From: Cytobacillus firmus NBRC 15306
Lineage (GTDB): Bacteria > Bacillota > Bacilli > Bacillales > Cytobacillaceae
DNA length: 64,000 nucleotides
Direction: 5' to 3'
Assembly: GCF_001591465.1 (NCBI RefSeq)
Contig: NZ_BCUY01000012.1
Span: forward strand, 1-64,000
This document shows, in pieces, positions 34,956-44,087 of this stretch. Position 1 is the stretch's first letter, and each line of letters opens with the position of its first letter. A program made the translations under genes and the position numbers. The notes under the pieces are model-generated. The model was not told the DNA's origin, ran no database searches, and worked only from the letters and a program-made list of their open reading frames with translations.

Positions 34956-35769
34956 ATACTTCAGTCTCCTTCTTCCTTCTATTGAACGCCCAGTGATTGG
35001 TAGGACCATGACCGCTGCCAATTCCCAAGTCAAATTCAATGGCGGCCTGGATGAATTTTTTCGCGCGATCAACAGCTTCTGGCACAGAAAGACCGTCAGC
35101 GAGGCCAGCGGTGATAGCAGCCGAAAAAGTGCAGCCTGTTCCATGTGTGTTGGCTGTTTGTATTCTGCTGCTCTTAAATTCCGAAAACCTTTCTCCGTCA
35201 AATAGAAGGTCTGCTGCTATGTCTTTTGCTTCATCATGGCCGCCTTTTATGATGACATTTTTCGCTCCAAGGTGAAGCAGTTTTTTTGCTGCTTCTCTTT
35301 TATCCTCCAGTGAACGAATCCTAATGTCCGTTAAAACCTCTGCCTCTGGAATATTCGGGGTAATCACCATAGAGAGCGGTATAAGATGCTTTTTCATCGC
35401 TAATATCGCTTCATCCTGAAGAAGACTTGCTCCTCCCTTTGCAATCATCACTGGATCTATGACAACATTTTTCCAGCCGTACTTCACAATTTCATTGGAA
35501 ACACTCACAATTATCTCTGCACTAAAAAGCATTCCTGTCTTCACTGCGTCAGGCCTGAGGTCTTCTCCAATCGACTGAATTTGAGCAGATACCGCCTCTG
35601 CTGTCATTGGATAAACTCCCTGAACGCCCTTGGTGTTTTGAGCGGTCACCGCAGTCAAAGCAGACATGCCGAAAACACCGAGTTCCTGAAATGTTTTTAA
35701 GTCTGCCTGAATGCCCGCGCCGCCGCCGCTATCTGAACCCGCTATGGTTAAAGCTTTATTCACTTTCAT
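34945..35769 (-). CDS. thiD: hydroxymethylpyrimidine (phosphate) kinase ThiD
   Basis: The 274-residue ribokinase-fold enzyme phosphorylates HMP and HMP phosphate. It shows [14 protein letters not shown] near the start, D-P-V-M-I-A-K-G-G and T-H-G-T-G-C-T-F-S near the C-terminus. ATG at 35769 follows AGGAGG. It lies between thiM and thiE. Confidence 0.95.
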   Translation of the reverse strand: MKVNKALTIAGSDSGGGAGIQADLKTFQELGVFGMSALTAVTAQNTKGVQGVYPMTAEAVSAQIQSIGEDLRPDAVKTGMLFSAEIIVSVSNEIVKYGWKNVVIDPVMIAKGGASLLQDEAILAMKKHLIPLSMVITPNIPEAEVLTDIRIRSLEDKREAAKKLLHLGAKNVIIKGGHDEAKDIAADLLFDGERFSEFKSSRIQTANTHGTGCTFSAAITAGLADGLSVPEAVDRAKKFIQAAIEFDLGIGSGHGPTNHWAFNRRKKETEVYGC

Positions 35770-35780
35770 TTAAAAGCCTC

Positions 35781-36593
35781 CTATCCGATCGTTTTTTCAA
35801 AAGATCCATATGCTTCAACATCTGCAGCAGAAATGTTATATAAGCTATTCAAAAACTCTGCTTGGAAAGTGCCTGGGCCTTTGCCATCCGATTTTCCTGC
35901 TGCGATTTCTGCGGCAGATCCATAAACGACCAATGATGCTACTGCCGCTTTTACAGGATCCTTTTCAACCGCAGTGAAAGCTCCTATTACAGAAGTAAGA
36001 AGACATCCGGCACCCGTTACTTTCGTTAGAAGAGGATGGCCATTGTTAATGGCAAAAGTGGATCTTCCATCTGAAACGATATCCTGTTTTCCTGTAATAA
36101 CAGTGATTGCACCAAGTTCTTTTGCTGCCGACTTAGCAAGCTCAGAAATATTCCCTGCTGCTTCTGCTGCATCAACGCCTTTAATACTCCATTTCTGTCC
36201 TGCTGCGTTAGCAATTTCTGCTGCATTGCCTCTTATGATGGTAATATCTAATTCTTCTAATAGTCTTTTAGCTGTTTCTGTGCGATAGGCCGTCGCGCCG
36301 ACACCAACAGGGTCAAAAATGACCGGCACCCCATGATGATTTGCTGCTTTGCCCGCTATGAGCATACTTTTTACTTCTTTTTCAGTCAGTGTTCCCATGT
36401 TGAGTACCAATGCGCCAGCTATTTTAGCCATGTCAGCTGCCTCTTCATGTGCATATGCCATCACTGGTGATGCCCCAATTGCCAGCAGGCCATTTGCCGT
36501 AAAGTTGGTTACTACCACATTGGTGATATTATGTACCAGAGGATTTGAATCTCTCAGTTTTTCCAATAGACTGCTAATCTCCTGAATGTTCAC
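35781..36593 (-). CDS. thiM: hydroxyethylthiazole kinase ThiM
   Basis: The 270-residue kinase salvages 4-methyl-5-hydroxyethylthiazole. It shows [28 protein letters not shown] and V-T-G-A-G-C. GTG at 36593 follows AAAGGAGG. It is the second gene of the TPP-controlled operon, 11 bases before thiD. Confidence 0.95.
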   Translation of the reverse strand: MNIQEISSLLEKLRDSNPLVHNITNVVVTNFTANGLLAIGASPVMAYAHEEAADMAKIAGALVLNMGTLTEKEVKSMLIAGKAANHHGVPVIFDPVGVGATAYRTETAKRLLEELDITIIRGNAAEIANAAGQKWSIKGVDAAEAAGNISELAKSAAKELGAITVITGKQDIVSDGRSTFAINNGHPLLTKVTGAGCLLTSVIGAFTAVEKDPVKAAVASLVVYGSAAEIAAGKSDGKGPGTFQAEFLNSLYNISAADVEAYGSFEKTIG

Positions 36594-36606
36594 ATTAATT
36601 CCTCCT

Positions 36607-37368
36607 TTAATTCATAACTAGTCCGCCATCAACAACCAAATTCTGTCCTGTAACCGCCCTTGCCCAGGGAGAAGCGAAGAAGACTATGGCATCAGCCACT
36701 TCTGCAGGATCTGTGACTTTTTTTAATGGAGTTGAGTTTTCGATAATTTCAAAGACTTCCTTGGATGTCGAAGCACTGGCGTCTGTCGTTCTTAATAATC
36801 CACCTGATACCATGTTCGCAGTAATCCCATATTGGCCCAGCTCATTCGCCATATTCCTGGTGAAGCCTAATAAAGCAGCTTTGCTGGTCGTATAGTCATG
36901 GTAGGGTACAACTGGATGCTGGAAAAGATTGGTCCCAACCGAGATTATCCTGCCAAACTCCTGTTTTTTCATATCTTCCAGACCTGCCTGAACTGTGTTT
37001 AAAGCCCCAAGAATTGCACCTTCAAGCTGGTTTTTGTAATCCTCCCATTTAATTGTTTCTGCATCCTTTTTTGAAACAGGGTCAAATTGAAAGTTCACCA
37101 GTGCATTATTGACTATGGTTGTAATGGGGGCTCCAAAGTGATCCTTCACCTTTTGAAACATGGATTTCACTTGGAAACTGTCCCGAATATCAGCACGAAT
37201 GGCAATGGCTTTTTCGCCAATTTCCATCTGCAGAGCATGGGCTTTTTCCTCGCTATGGAAATAGTTAATGACAACTCTCGCCCCTTCTCTTGCGAATGCT
37301 TTTGCTGTTTCTTTGCCCAGCCCTCTGCTGCTGCCTGTAATAATGACAATCTGATCGTTAAGATTCAT
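36607..37368 (-). CDS. SDR-family oxidoreductase, first gene of the TPP-controlled operon
   Basis: The 253-residue protein is a FabG-like classical [11 protein letters not shown] cofactor motif, N-N-A-L, catalytic Y-T-T-S-K with a preceding Ser region, and a C-terminal [12 protein letters not shown] at 37368 follows AAGGAGG. Position directly after a TPP riboswitch and before thiM-thiD-thiE implies a role in thiamine salvage or precursor conversion rather than fatty-acid synthesis, but the substrate is unknown. Confidence 0.88.
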   Translation of the reverse strand: MNLNDQIVIITGSSRGLGKETAKAFAREGARVVINYFHSEEKAHALQMEIGEKAIAIRADIRDSFQVKSMFQKVKDHFGAPITTIVNNALVNFQFDPVSKKDAETIKWEDYKNQLEGAILGALNTVQAGLEDMKKQEFGRIISVGTNLFQHPVVPYHDYTTSKAALLGFTRNMANELGQYGITANMVSGGLLRTTDASASTSKEVFEIIENSTPLKKVTDPAEVADAIVFFASPWARAVTGQNLVVDGGLVMN

Positions 37369-37423
37369 TGAAAAATCCTCCTTATTAATAGCCAATTCAT
37401 TTGTTTTTAGAACAAAATAAAAA

Positions 37424-37447
37424 CCAGATCCGTTTAATTGGACCTGG
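37424..37447 (-). terminator. riboswitch-controlled terminator of the thi operon
   Basis: Minus-strand CCAGGTCC and GGATCTGG pair and TTTTTATTTT follows, between aptamer and the SDR gene. Confidence 0.85.
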
Positions 37448-37491
37448 CTGAATAATCTATAGGGAATTAAGTTTGTTCCCCGCAATTACTA

Positions 37492-37580
37492 CTTTCCTAC
37501 GCTGGTATGATCCAGATCAGGTCCGAAGGGTAAAAAACAGTCCGGTTTCTTTCTCAGCCCGCGAGCATCGGGCACCCCTA
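37492..37580 (-). ncRNA. TPP riboswitch upstream of SDR-thiM-thiD-thiE
   Basis: The minus strand contains CTAGGGGTGC, GGGCTGAGA, ACCCTTCGGACCTGATCTGG and ACCAGCGTAGGAAAGT, the conserved THI-box blocks in the right order. A terminator follows at 37424-37447. Confidence 0.95.
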
Positions 37581-37705
37581 GCAGTAAAACTATTAAGTTG
37601 GCTGATTTCATCTTAGCCTGAAACGTTAAATCTGTAAAGTCTTGCAATTCTGCCTGTTCCCCTTTAAGGTTTAAATAGAAATAAATAACTTGGAGGAATC
37701 AAAGA

Positions 37706-38167
37706 ATGGCTGAACACCATTTCCATTTAAAAGCACATTGGCCTGGACTTCGTAATGATGTTGGAGAAATTGAGACTGGAGGGCTGAAAACAAAGGTTTC
37801 CATTCCCCCAGAAATGGAAGGTCCCGGAATCGGAACAAATCCGGATGAAATGCTGCTGGGGGCGGCAGCAACTTGTTATATCATTACACTGGCAGCCATG
37901 ATGGAACGAAGCAAACTCGAAAAAGAAGACCTTACGATGGAATCGATTGGAATTGTGGATGTAACCAAAGGAGTGATTACGTATAGGAAAATTATTCATC
38001 GCCCTATTATCTTGTTAAAGGCTGACGCGACAGAAAAGGATCATTCACTTGCGCGAAAGCTGGCGCAAAAAGCCGAAGCATCCTGTATGATTTCCAGGGC
38101 GATTAAAGGAAATGTGGAAATAGCACTGGAAGAAACCATTCAAATTGCCAAAAGAGCATCCAAATAA
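37706..38167 (+). CDS. OsmC-family peroxiredoxin (SACOL1771/YhfA-like)
   Basis: The 153-residue protein has the OsmC layout with two conserved cysteines in A-A-A-T-C-Y and A-S-C-M-I-S. These proteins reduce organic hydroperoxides in the cytosol. The N-terminal H-W-P-G-L-R-N and P-x-E-M-x-G-P-G-I-G-T-N-P-D-E fit the SACOL1771 subgroup. ATG at 37706 follows TTGGAGGAA. Single gene with a strong terminator. Confidence 0.9.
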   Translation: MAEHHFHLKAHWPGLRNDVGEIETGGLKTKVSIPPEMEGPGIGTNPDEMLLGAAATCYIITLAAMMERSKLEKEDLTMESIGIVDVTKGVITYRKIIHRPIILLKADATEKDHSLARKLAQKAEASCMISRAIKGNVEIALEETIQIAKRASK

Positions 38168-38170
38168 ACC

Positions 38171-38198
38171 AAAAACCGGCATGTTAGCCGGTTTTTAT
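38171..38198. terminator. terminator between OsmC and HAD genes
   Basis: AAAACCGGC and GCCGGTTTTT pair around a 6-nt loop and can serve both convergent genes. Confidence 0.9.
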
Positions 38199-38200
38199 TC

Positions 38201-38950
38201 TTAGAGAGCCCACTTTCGGATTGCTTGTGCAACACCAGCTTCATCATTAGTTCCCGTAACAGCATTGGCGGTTTCTTTCACAATATCCTGAGCATTTCCC
38301 ATTGCTACTCCCCAGCCTGATTCCTCGATCATGGCAATATCATTCAAGCTGTCACCCATTGCCATTACATTATCCATCGAAATGCCAAGAAGCTCTGTTA
38401 CCTTCTGGATACCTTTGGCTTTGTTGATGCCCAGAGCATTGACTTCAATATTAGTTAAGCTTGAATTTGTAATTTCCAGGTCCCCTTTTGTTCGAAGCTC
38501 TTTATGAATGAGTTCCCTGATCTCATCATCTGATATATCAAAGCCAAATTTAAGCCATTCATGATCATGAATATTTTCAGGCATTTCATTCATCCAAACC
38601 TGTTCGCAGCTTGTTGCCCAGAATTTGGTCTTATGTGACTGTGATAAATTCCACATCCATTCCATTACTTTAGAATCAACAGGAGTCCTTGTGATTAATT
38701 CTCCACCAGGGCCAAATATTTCACTGCCGTTGACCGTGATCAAATAGGAGTTCAATTCCAAAGAATCTGCATGATCGCCAGCCGTGAGCCTGGATCTTCC
38801 CGTGCTCAAAATAACTTCAATCCCTTTTTCCTTCGCCTCTCGTATGGCCTTACGGTTCTCATCTGGAATTTCCCCTCTGGAATTCAACAAGGTTCCATCC
38901 ATATCAAGAGCGATTAATTTGATCTGTGGAGCAATATTTGATTGTGACAT
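38201..38950 (-). CDS. Cof-type HAD-superfamily phosphatase
   Basis: The 249-residue product shows A-L-D-M-D-G-T-L-L-N-S (motif I), S-T-G-R (motif II) and G-D-S-L-N-D (motif IV), with a C2B-type cap between. Cof/YidA relatives dephosphorylate sugar phosphates or cofactors; the substrate is unknown. ATG at 38950 follows AAGGGAG. Confidence 0.92.
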   Translation of the reverse strand: MSQSNIAPQIKLIALDMDGTLLNSRGEIPDENRKAIREAKEKGIEVILSTGRSRLTAGDHADSLELNSYLITVNGSEIFGPGGELITRTPVDSKVMEWMWNLSQSHKTKFWATSCEQVWMNEMPENIHDHEWLKFGFDISDDEIRELIHKELRTKGDLEITNSSLTNIEVNALGINKAKGIQKVTELLGISMDNVMAMGDSLNDIAMIEESGWGVAMGNAQDIVKETANAVTGTNDEAGVAQAIRKWAL

Positions 38951-39112
38951 AATAATCTCCCTTCTTTCTTTGCACAATATATCCATTATATAAATAAATA
39001 ATCGGCCCATCAAAAACAAAGCACTTGCGCAGAATCACTTTTTCAATATAGGGGTTATTATTCCCAATCTAAATAATAATAGGCTTACTCAATATGAACA
39101 AATGAGGTGATC

Positions 39113-39175
39113 ATGAATGCCTTACATAATATTTTTGATGCCAATCAAGTAAATGGGCAGAGCTTGTACCTATAA
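39113..39175 (+). CDS. possible 20-aa peptide with good ribosome binding site
   Basis: GAGGTGATC precedes ATG at 39113, opening a 20-codon frame (M-N-A-L-H-N-I-F-D-A-N-Q-V) whose stop lies in the loop of a plus-strand terminator. Either a tiny gene or the stub of a truncated one. No family recognised. Confidence 0.35.
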   Translation: MNALHNIFDANQVNGQSLYL

Positions 39176-39193
39176 TGGTGCAGGCTTTTTACT
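39162..39193 (+). terminator. terminator after the 20-aa frame
   Basis: GCTTGTACC pairs with GGTGCAGGC (two wobble pairs) around TATAAT, then TTTTTACTTTTT. Confidence 0.75.
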
Positions 39194-39195
39194 TT

Positions 39196-39486
39196 TTACC
39201 TGAATTGGCCCCCAAAGAATATAATAATCGTGAGGACTGATGAAAGAAACAGGGTAAGGATAATGGAAAATATGACATGAAAGCCCGCCTGCCAGTTTTG
39301 GACTTTCTTTAAAACAATGACACCTACGAGGAAAACAAGTACTGTCAGGAGGAGAAGGATTGAAAATGGACGATTCCCTATATTGTGCAGGTAAAGATCA
39401 TACAGAGGCGAAAAACCCAGCAGCAAAAATAAACCAAGGCATATAAACGACAAGATGAAAACCAGATGGCTTAGTTTTTCCGGCAT
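39196..39486 (-). CDS. three-helix membrane protein, 96 aa
   Basis: The product has three hydrophobic helices (about residues 6-25, 43-62 and 70-92) and little else. ATG at 39486 follows AAGGGGGA; the longer frame lacks a site. It is divergent from the AbrB-type permease. Family not recognised. Confidence 0.7.
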   Translation of the reverse strand: MPEKLSHLVFILSFICLGLFLLLGFSPLYDLYLHNIGNRPFSILLLLTVLVFLVGVIVLKKVQNWQAGFHVIFSIILTLFLSSVLTIIIFFGGQFR

Positions 39487-39624
39487 TGTTAGTCCCCCTT
39501 CTATTATACCCGGCTCTTTTATAAATGTATGAAAACATATCATTACATAAAACTTGTAATTCATTCATTATTCAAATATGGTATTAATATCTTTAGGTAA
39601 ACTAAATAAAAAGAAGGTTTTTTC

Positions 39625-40689
39625 GTGAAAAAAAATATTTTCATTACCTTTTCTGCTGCTGTACTTGGTGCAGGGTTATTTTCTTTATTGCATATTCCGG
39701 TCGCCTTTTTGCTAGGTCCATTGACTGCCGTAATGATTGGAAGCCGGCTCAGCAGGATTCCGTTTTACTGGCCAGCCGGATTTCGCGATGCCGGTATTAT
39801 TATCGTCGGCTACAGCATCGGCCTTTCTTTTACACAGGAAGCGGTCCTGCTTATCCTCCAAAAGCTGCCATTTATTTTGCTCGTTACTGTTTTGCTTGTT
39901 CTCTTTAGTGCCCTTTCTGCCCTTCTCATTGCGAAATTAATGGGCATTGATTATCCAACAGTTCTGATTGGAAGTATTCCCGGAGGTTTATCACAAATGA
40001 TTCTTCTGGCAGAAGAAGTCAAAGGAATCGATATTACAGTAGTTACCTTTATGCAGGTCGCAAGGCTGATCATGATTATCTTCATTATCCCTGTACTGGT
40101 TTTCGGACCGTGGATGAATATCACAAGCGGCACTGGTTTTACAGCTTCAGAAGCATTATGGAGAGATTTATCCCCTGATATTTTGCTCTTTGCCTTCGTT
40201 TCCTTTGCAGGGATTATCCTTAGCAGGCGTGTGAAGCTCCCTACCCCGTACCTTCTCGGTCCAATTATGGGAACAGCTGGTCTTGTCATTTCCGGCATAA
40301 ATGGGCCTCAGCTTCCCCCGTCTGTTTTGGATTTTTCACAGCTGTTAATAGGTGCCCATATCGGCATGATGATGAAGCCTGAAAAGCTGGACAATAAGGT
40401 TAAAACGATTTCACTGGCTGCCTTGAGCGGACTGCTTCTCATAGTATGTTCGGTGCTGCTTAGTTTTTTGGTTATTCACGTATTTCATCTTTCCCCTGCC
40501 ACCGGATTACTGAGCCTTGCACCGGGAGGGATGGATCAAATGGCCATCATCGCCCATGAAACCGGGGCTGACCTGGCCATCGTAACAGGGTATCAGCTTT
40601 TTCGCTTATTCTTCATCTTCTTTGTGGTGCCGCCGTTTTTAAAATGGATCTTTTTGAAGTTTAAGAGATTAGCATCATCTGGCGAATAA
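39625..40689 (+). CDS. AbrB-family membrane protein (duplicated)
   Basis: The 354-residue protein has about ten helices in two similar halves (G-S-I-P-G-G-L-S-Q-M near 120 and S-L-A-P-G-G-M-D-Q-M near 295), the AbrB duplication family (PF05145), some members of which were misnamed ammonia monooxygenase. It is a predicted permease and unrelated to the AbrB transcription factor. GTG at 39625 follows AAGAAGG. Substrate unknown. Confidence 0.88.
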   Translation: MKKNIFITFSAAVLGAGLFSLLHIPVAFLLGPLTAVMIGSRLSRIPFYWPAGFRDAGIIIVGYSIGLSFTQEAVLLILQKLPFILLVTVLLVLFSALSALLIAKLMGIDYPTVLIGSIPGGLSQMILLAEEVKGIDITVVTFMQVARLIMIIFIIPVLVFGPWMNITSGTGFTASEALWRDLSPDILLFAFVSFAGIILSRRVKLPTPYLLGPIMGTAGLVISGINGPQLPPSVLDFSQLLIGAHIGMMMKPEKLDNKVKTISLAALSGLLLIVCSVLLSFLVIHVFHLSPATGLLSLAPGGMDQMAIIAHETGADLAIVTGYQLFRLFFIFFVVPPFLKWIFLKFKRLASSGE

Positions 40690-40722
40690 AGAAGGGGCTG
40701 CAAGCTTGCAGCCCCTTCTTTT
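40689..40722. terminator. bidirectional terminator
   Basis: AGAAGGGGCTGCAAG and CTTGCAGCCCCTTCT form a near-perfect palindrome flanked by T-runs on both strands. Confidence 0.95.
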
Positions 40723-40731
40723 GCTATTAAG

Positions 40732-41484
40732 CTAGTTAATGACAACTGCCTGTGACCCCATTAGCTCCCAGGCTTCTATGAATTGCTGTTTAGGCACCTT
40801 TTTATTTTTTGTGCCATACGGATCGTTAATATAGATATGTTCCTCATCATATCCGGTTATCGCCACACTATGCATCTGGAAGGTCACATCGACCGGTCCG
40901 CCCGGTGTATTCCAGGTTTCAAATGATGCTGCGGGTGACAGGCTTGCCGTTGTAATTATCCAGACCGGCGACCCTTTCGCAACTTTGTCGAGCAGCACAT
41001 CAAACGGCTTGCCAGTCAGATTCTCAGCACGGTCAGGAAAATACTTTTTCGCGAGTTCGAAAATCGGCCCCTCATAAACGCCAAGTCCTGGACCATCCTC
41101 CATATTGCCGACAAAGCCGTCATTTGGATTCCCGTATTCGCCTCCGCTATACTTGAGCGGCACCCGGTCAATTTCCTTTGCTAAGTCATTTTTTGATACT
41201 TTAATGCCTTCATAGCTTATAATCATTGCCAAACTGGTAATCTCACATCCATTATATAAACGCGGATGATCCATTTGGTTGTACAATGGCACATCCAGAA
41301 GCACCGATTGCTTCTGTACTTCCTGCTTCACTGGCGGTTCATGCTTTGCCTCCGCATGCGGAACAGCTGTATAGTGAATTTCCTTTTCCTTTGAGTGTTC
41401 ATTGCTCCCCATCTTTATGCTTCCTGCAGTCAGAGACAATCCAACCCCGGCTGCTATAGACATTGCGATAATTCTATTACCCAA
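40732..41484 (-). CDS. secreted C39-family peptidase
   Basis: The 250-residue product has a signal-like segment and a papain-fold peptidase domain: Q-M-D-H-P-R-L-Y-N-G-C-E-I-T-S (active Cys), H-S-V-A-I-T-G-Y-D (His) and I-N-D-P-Y-G (Asp), as in the peptidase C39-like YvpB family. TTG at 41484 is proposed because AAAAGGGAG is nine bases before it; alternative starts at 41550 or 41505 lack sites. It probably acts at the cell surface on peptides; target unknown. Confidence 0.88.
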   Translation of the reverse strand: MGNRIIAMSIAAGVGLSLTAGSIKMGSNEHSKEKEIHYTAVPHAEAKHEPPVKQEVQKQSVLLDVPLYNQMDHPRLYNGCEITSLAMIISYEGIKVSKNDLAKEIDRVPLKYSGGEYGNPNDGFVGNMEDGPGLGVYEGPIFELAKKYFPDRAENLTGKPFDVLLDKVAKGSPVWIITTASLSPAASFETWNTPGGPVDVTFQMHSVAITGYDEEHIYINDPYGTKNKKVPKQQFIEAWELMGSQAVVIN

Positions 41485-41720
41485 TTGATCATGCTCCCTT
41501 TTCATTTCGCTGTTTTCATAATATTCCAGTTTGCTAAACTTCCCTACCATTGTGCCACACCCGCCTGGATATGACAAATCGGCTGATGGTTGGCAAATTT
41601 TTTAAGATTTTTGTCAAAATGGCGGGTTTTTGCTTTTTTCTGATGAATATCGTCTTGTTTTGATAGCTTTTGTCATGCGGCAGGAAAAAGACGGATATCA
41701 TGCTGAATAGGTTAATTAGA

Positions 41721-41749
41721 AATCATTCGGAACCCGCTTCCGAATGATT
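41721..41749. promoter_or_regulatory. 12-bp palindrome upstream of the MerR-like gene
   Basis: AATCATTCGGAA and TTCCGAATGATT pair perfectly around CCCGC, 31 bases before the start codon. No T-run follows on either strand, so an operator is more likely than a terminator. MerR-type HTH proteins bind such inverted repeats. Confidence 0.5.
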
Positions 41750-41780
41750 CATAATCTATTTTGGAAAGGGCTGAGTTAAA

Positions 41781-42716
41781 ATGGATACGCAATATATGAA
41801 AGCTTATACAATTAAAGAGGTTTCCAAAATGCTGAATGTGCCTCCCGGGACCTTAAGGCAATGGGAAAAGGATTTGAACGGACTTTTGCTGATTCCCAGG
41901 TCCAAACAGGGAGCCCGTTTTTATACAGACCATGAAATTGCATTGCTTGATAAAGTGAAGCAAATGCGCGACAAAAACTTGAGCAAGGAAATGATCCGGG
42001 AATTAATGCAAAAACATATGGACTATGCTTCTGAAACGGGTTCAACTGCAAATGAAACTGCTTTGGCGGCAATCGAACCGGAAACAGCATTACATAAAGA
42101 ACATGAGCCAGTCATGGATGCTGAACAGATCATGGCTTTGATGGAAAATTTCAGAGACAGTTTACTTTCAGATGTCAGAAATGAGATTCGCAGCGGCATT
42201 CGAAAGGAAGTATTAGAAGAAGTGAAAAAAGAGATTAGCAAAGGATCTTTGCATACCGTTAAAAGCCTGTCGGATTCTATCTACAAATCAGGCGAAAAAA
42301 CGAAAGCGGAACTTGAATCACTGACAGCGAGGATTGAGCAGACATCAGAAGACACTTCCGAAGCGTTCGGAACTCTTTCGAAAAGGGTTGCGAAGAGTTC
42401 GAAACGTACTTCCGATCAAATTCATCAGTTGACTAACAAACTGACTGAATCCTCGGAAGCGTCTTCTGAAGAGTTCAAAACCATGATCCATTACATCTCC
42501 TCTTCTGCAGAGGTGACCAGCACCGAAATCAGCTCGCTGATTGAAACATTAAATACGGACAGGGAAATTTATATCGAAACCATTAATAAAGAGCGGGAGC
42601 AATATTGGCATGAAGTAAAGCAGCGGGAAGATGTATTTCAGGATATGATTGTCTCCTTCCGAAGCGCTGCTGCCGCACAGGAACCCGGGAAAAAATGGTG
42701 GAAGTTCTGGAAATAG
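41781..42716 (+). CDS. MerR-type HTH protein with long coiled coil and aromatic-basic tail
   Basis: The 311-residue product starts with a MerR-like winged helix (Y-T-I-K-E-V-S-K-M-L-N-V-P-P-G-T-L-R-Q-W-E, residues 9-29). A charged linker leads to a coiled coil (about 115-285) rich in Ser/Thr heptads (S-E-D-T-S-E-A-F, S-S-K-R-T-S-D-Q), and it ends in K-K-W-W-K-F-W-K. This recalls the architecture of RacA and the DUF3967 proteins: DNA binding at one end, possibly membrane contact at the other. ATG at 41781 follows GGAAAGGG. A structural DNA or anchoring role is as likely as transcription control. Confidence 0.8.
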   Translation: MDTQYMKAYTIKEVSKMLNVPPGTLRQWEKDLNGLLLIPRSKQGARFYTDHEIALLDKVKQMRDKNLSKEMIRELMQKHMDYASETGSTANETALAAIEPETALHKEHEPVMDAEQIMALMENFRDSLLSDVRNEIRSGIRKEVLEEVKKEISKGSLHTVKSLSDSIYKSGEKTKAELESLTARIEQTSEDTSEAFGTLSKRVAKSSKRTSDQIHQLTNKLTESSEASSEEFKTMIHYISSSAEVTSTEISSLIETLNTDREIYIETINKEREQYWHEVKQREDVFQDMIVSFRSAAAAQEPGKKWWKFWK

Positions 42717-42737
42717 GACATGTATATTTTGACCTAT

Positions 42738-42772
42738 GAAAAGAACCAGGAGAGATGCATTCCCCTGGTTCT
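42738..42772 (+). terminator. terminator of the MerR-like gene
   Basis: AGAACCAGG and CCTGGTTCT pair around a 13-nt loop; the T-rich tail is weak. Confidence 0.6.
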
Positions 42773-42954
42773 AGCTTTGCCTTCTGGCCAGGTTTATCTG
42801 TTTCCGCCGGAAGATCTAAGAACGGCCTTCTCAGAAAAGTACCCTTTTCCAAGGCTATATCCGTTGCTTTTTCAAACAATTCGACTGTTTGATCGATGCA
42901 TTTAATAAAAACTGCCATTTCACCTGATGTCAAATGAAACTTGTTTTCTTCCAT
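42772..42954 (-). pseudogene. remnant of a DUF3231-family gene
   Basis: A minus-strand frame begins with ATG after GGGGGA and reads M-E-E-N-K-F-H-L-T-S-G-E-M-A, a typical DUF3231 N-terminus. It then jumps to A-T-D-I-A-L-E-K-G-T-F-L-R-R-P-F, which resembles an internal part of the family. From about residue 60 it runs into the neighbouring terminator. Full members have around 330 residues, so this looks like an internally deleted, truncated copy. Confidence 0.5.
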
Positions 42955-43017
42955 CCCGAATCCCCCTAATTATCGTTATTCTTTATCATTTCCTGATTTC
43001 GGAGGATTATCACAAAA

Positions 43018-43042
43018 GACTCCCTGATTGGGAGCCTTTACG
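43018..43042 (-). terminator. terminator of speD
   Basis: Minus-strand GGCTCCC and GGGAGTC pair around AATCA with TTTTG following. Confidence 0.85.
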
Positions 43043-43043
43043 T

Positions 43044-43868
43044 TCACTCTGATATAGAACCGGGTTTAATATTTTTTCCGTAAAATATCTCGTCCATCTC
43101 TGTTGTAAGCCGCTCAGTAATCTCTTCGGCCTCTTTGGGATCAAGCTTGTCCTTCGTGTAACCAAATAAATAATTATCCAAATCAAAGTCCCTTATTTTA
43201 CATTTGGTATGAAAGGTGTGTGCCTGGTAAATATTTACGTCGATCATATCAAAATCCTCTTTTGCTTCTTCAGGAATATAGTTCTGGATCGAACTGATAT
43301 CATGGTCGATATAGAGTTTTTTCCCGTCCTTGTCCCGTGTAAATCCCCTGACTCTGTAATCAATGGTCATGATGTCGGTATCAAAGGAATGGATCAGGTA
43401 ATTGAGGGCTTTTAGCGGGGAAATTTCTCCGCAGGTGGATACATCTATATCAGCCCTGAATGTGCTGATTCCTTCGTCAGGATGATATTCAGGATAGGTA
43501 TGAACGGTAATATGACTTTTATCCAGCTGCATGACTACGTTATCCGGCAGCGGACCGGGAGATTCATCATAAGATTCAGCCGGCACTTCCACTACTGGCC
43601 CTTCAGATACAAGGACCGTTACACTTGCACCCTGAGGCACATAATCCTGCTGTGCCACATTCAGGACATGAGCACCAATAATATCGGAAACATTCGTTAG
43701 TATTTTTGTGAGCCGCTCCGCACTGTATTCCTCATCAATATAATCAATATAGGCTTCACGCTCTTCCCTTGTCCTCGTATAACAAATATCATACATATTA
43801 AAGCTGAGTGATTTCGTCAGATTATTAAATCCATGCAGCTCAATTCTTTGTTCCGGTGTTAGTTTCAT
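43044..43868 (-). CDS. speD: S-adenosylmethionine decarboxylase proenzyme
   Basis: The 274-residue protein is the longer, Escherichia coli-type (class 1A) SpeD, unlike the 125-residue class 1B enzyme common in Bacillus. The self-cleavage site is [13 protein letters not shown], where the Ser becomes the pyruvoyl cofactor; S-T-C-G-E-I-S-P-L provides the catalytic Cys. It makes decarboxylated SAM for spermidine synthesis. ATG at 43868 follows AAGGGGGA. Confidence 0.93.
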   Translation of the reverse strand: MKLTPEQRIELHGFNNLTKSLSFNMYDICYTRTREEREAYIDYIDEEYSAERLTKILTNVSDIIGAHVLNVAQQDYVPQGASVTVLVSEGPVVEVPAESYDESPGPLPDNVVMQLDKSHITVHTYPEYHPDEGISTFRADIDVSTCGEISPLKALNYLIHSFDTDIMTIDYRVRGFTRDKDGKKLYIDHDISSIQNYIPEEAKEDFDMIDVNIYQAHTFHTKCKIRDFDLDNYLFGYTKDKLDPKEAEEITERLTTEMDEIFYGKNIKPGSISE

Positions 43869-44087
43869 TATGCTTCCCCCTTTGCAGCTCATCTGTACAT
43901 TTTTATAATTATGTTACCCAAACTTTTCTTTTAAAAACAGAAAATATCGAATCACGGTTAAAGAGACAGGCAAACAGGGTAGAAAAAAAAGGAAGGCCGC
44001 AATGTTTTGCATTTCCGGATTTTTAAATCTTATAATGAATGGGCATACCTTTGATATTGGGTTGAAAGGTGCATGGGAGGAGATTAT

